NCBI GenBank assembly: GCA_003132605.1
Contig: PKYJ01000056.1
Span: 1 to 7,276 of the forward strand
From: Peptococcaceae bacterium
GTDB taxonomy: Bacteria; Bacillota; DSM-12270; Thermacetogeniales; Thermacetogeniaceae
Reading direction: 5' to 3'
DNA: 7,276 nucleotides
In this document: positions 5,718 through 7,276 of the stretch, in pieces
Layout: every line of letters starts with the position of its first letter
Numbering within the stretch: position 1 is the stretch's first letter
Made by a program: the position numbers and the translations under genes
Notes under the pieces: generated by a model
Told to the model about the DNA's origin: nothing
Databases searched by the model: none
Seen by the model: the letters and a program-made list of their open reading frames with translations, nothing else

Positions 5718-6335
5718 GTGTCTGAGAAACCAAAAATAGTGGCGATGATACCGGTCAGGAATGAATCGGGACGCTATCTGAGAGACGCTCTAGCCAATCT
5801 GACTCAATGGGTGGATGCCATAATCGTGCTGGACGATGCATCTGACGACGACACATTGGATGTAGCAACATCCTTCTCAAAAGTTAGTTACTATCAGAAT
5901 AATACTCCGGAATATGGCGAGGATGACCGCCGGTTGCGGTCGAAGCTCTGGCAACTGGCATCCGGGGAAAATCCGGATTGGGTCCTGACAATAAACACTG
6001 ATGAAATTTTTGAGGACAGAATCATAGACGAGATCGGCCTATTACTCGGGCAGAACGACTATGACGTTGTTTGTTTCCGCGTTTTCCACTTTTGGAAATC
6101 GGATTCTCATTACCGCATTGATGGCAACTGGAACCCTTGGAAAAACTTCCAGCCTTTTATTGTGCGCTATAAGCCTGAACTGGAAAAGGCGGATCCTTCC
6201 ACCGATGTCTATTCTTTTTTTTCGGATATCAGGATAAAACATTTCGGTTGGGACAGGGAAGAGGATGAGGAAGATACCAAGATTTCACTGGAAGAATGGG
6301 TACCGTCCAAGCAACTCTATTTTTTAAAAGGTTAA
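5718..6335 (+). CDS. Family 2 glycosyltransferase, short form
   Basis: This is a GT-A fold glycosyltransferase, expected to transfer a sugar from a nucleotide-sugar donor in the cytoplasm. The sequence shows the opening strand IVAMIPVRNE (7-16), the nucleotide-binding VLDDASDDDT (37-46), and a metal-binding NTDEIFED (93-100) in place of the usual DxD/DADE. A CFRVFHFW segment and an IKHFGW segment near residue 175 follow, as in this GT2 subgroup. At 205 aa it is shorter than the 250-300 aa usual for the group. After HFGW it diverges into an acidic tail (REEDEEDT) and stops, so a natural truncation is possible. The GTG start has AGGAG (5702-5706) 11 nt upstream. It lies 61 nt after the TasA-like gene and 28 nt before another glycosyltransferase. 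The acceptor is unknown; a spore-surface protein is a reasonable guess. Confidence 0.85.
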   Translation: MSEKPKIVAMIPVRNESGRYLRDALANLTQWVDAIIVLDDASDDDTLDVATSFSKVSYYQNNTPEYGEDDRRLRSKLWQLASGENPDWVLTINTDEIFEDRIIDEIGLLLGQNDYDVVCFRVFHFWKSDSHYRIDGNWNPWKNFQPFIVRYKPELEKADPSTDVYSFFSDIRIKHFGWDREEDEEDTKISLEEWVPSKQLYFLKG

Positions 6336-6363
6336 GCAACAAACTTGGGGGGTGGTTTTCTAA

Positions 6364-7276
6364 ATGAAAGGCAATGTGGGGATACTCACATCTTATTTCT
6401 ACGATTTCGATGGCGCCAGAATAGCTTATAGCGGAGCTGACCGCTACGGATTAGAACTGACAAGAATGCTGCTCGATTTTGGTTATGATGTACGCTGGTG
6501 GCAGATAGGTTCGGGCTGGAAGAAAAAACTGCTGCCCAATGTGGACATCTACTCCATTCCGGCAGCCGGTGTCAACCTTCAGATGTGCCCCCAACTAAAC
6601 TTTCACTTTCATGAGCAAGCGATGGAAATAGATTACGCCATCTATTTCGTAACATGGCTTGCCTACCCGCAGGCGATGGAAAAGAGCATCTCCATCTCTC
6701 ATGGAATATTTTGGGATTATCCTCTTTATAACAGTGATCTGCCAGATCCGGGAGCGCGCGAAGAATGGTTGCGCCGCATGCACGTCGCCCTCTGCGGTCC
6801 ACAAAAAGTAGTTTCTGTCGATACCAATACGATCAACTGGGTCAATGCGACCTGGCCGGGATTAGGGCAAAGGATGGAATACATTCCGAACTTCGTCAAT
6901 ATAGATGACTTCCAGCCCCGCCGGCTGGATCCCGAACGGGTCAGGATTATTTTTCCGCGGCGTCTCACTGAGTTGCGTGGGCTCAACGAATCTGTACAGG
7001 CAGCCAAGGTATTGACAAAAAAATATCCGAACGTCGAATTCCACTTCGTCGGGCGAGGCGGCAGTGATTCCATGGAAGCAAGCGCTCTGAAATGGGCTTC
7101 GGGGAATGACCGGATCTTTTATTACTGGCAACCGCCCCATGCTATCCCGGAAATATTGCGCTATATGGATATTGCCCTGATACCGACCAAAGCTGCCGAG
7201 GGCACCTCACTCTCCTGTTTAGAGGCGATGGCAGCGGGTTGTGCAGTGATCACCACGCCTGTAGGCGGTCTAAGCG
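6364..7276 (+). CDS. GT-B glycosyltransferase, family 4-like (partial, runs off window)
   Basis: The frame is open from the ATG at 6364 to the window end: 304 complete codons with no stop, so the C-terminus is missing. The N-terminal half opens VGILTSYFYDF and has a SGADRYGLELTRML segment (from 23), the acceptor-domain loop and helix typical of GT-B enzymes. The C-terminal domain starts near IIFPRRLTELRG (195-206) and contains the hallmark EGTSLSCLEAMAAG. Its two glutamates, E279 and E287, form the E-x7-E motif that contacts the donor nucleotide sugar in GT4 enzymes. GGGGGG (6347-6352) 11 nt upstream is the likely binding site. The gap to the family 2 enzyme is 28 nt, so they are co-transcribed and probably act on the same glycan. 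Donor and acceptor are not readable from the sequence. Confidence 0.88.
   Translation, partial: MKGNVGILTSYFYDFDGARIAYSGADRYGLELTRMLLDFGYDVRWWQIGSGWKKKLLPNVDIYSIPAAGVNLQMCPQLNFHFHEQAMEIDYAIYFVTWLAYPQAMEKSISISHGIFWDYPLYNSDLPDPGAREEWLRRMHVALCGPQKVVSVDTNTINWVNATWPGLGQRMEYIPNFVNIDDFQPRRLDPERVRIIFPRRLTELRGLNESVQAAKVLTKKYPNVEFHFVGRGGSDSMEASALKWASGNDRIFYYWQPPHAIPEILRYMDIALIPTKAAEGTSLSCLEAMAAGCAVITTPVGGLS

Overview
The window looks like chromosome of an anaerobic, endospore-forming Firmicute, most like the Desulfotomaculum/Pelotomaculum group of the Clostridia. This is inference from gene families, not a database match. The support is a PaaK-ACT gene pair, a hybrid-cluster-protein-associated CxxC protein, strong Shine-Dalgarno sites, and two excellent matches to the mother-cell sporulation sigma-K promoter consensus.

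Positions 1-658 hold no convincing gene. They contain short GAAGTCAGA-type repeats and several stem-loops, including a perfect 14-bp hairpin at 500-532. Positions 659-3506 form a tight plus-strand operon: a phenylacetate-CoA ligase-family enzyme, a tandem ACT-domain protein, and a MetE-like (core methionine synthase/UROD superfamily) methyltransferase that overlaps the ACT gene by ATGA. A 64-aa CxxC redox-disulfide protein follows at 3573-3767 and ends at a good rho-independent terminator.

Positions 3768-4477 are intergenic. They hold the terminator, a perfect 19-bp palindrome, and a decayed right end of an IS200/IS605-type (tnpB) element with an omega-RNA-like 3' scaffold. Next comes a sigma-K-type promoter (4362-4389).

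Positions 4478-7276 form a putative spore-surface locus. It starts with a 198-aa protein containing 13 cysteines. A second sigma-K-type promoter then drives a 156-aa TasA/camelysin-like beta-sandwich protein. That protein begins where the mature secreted domain normally starts, so it has no signal peptide. After a stem-loop come a short family-2 glycosyltransferase and a GT-B (family-4-like) glycosyltransferase cut by the window end. My reading is that two structural proteins made in the mother-cell cytoplasm are deposited on the forespore surface, and that the glycosyltransferases decorate them or another coat/exosporium component. This is the most interesting system in the window.
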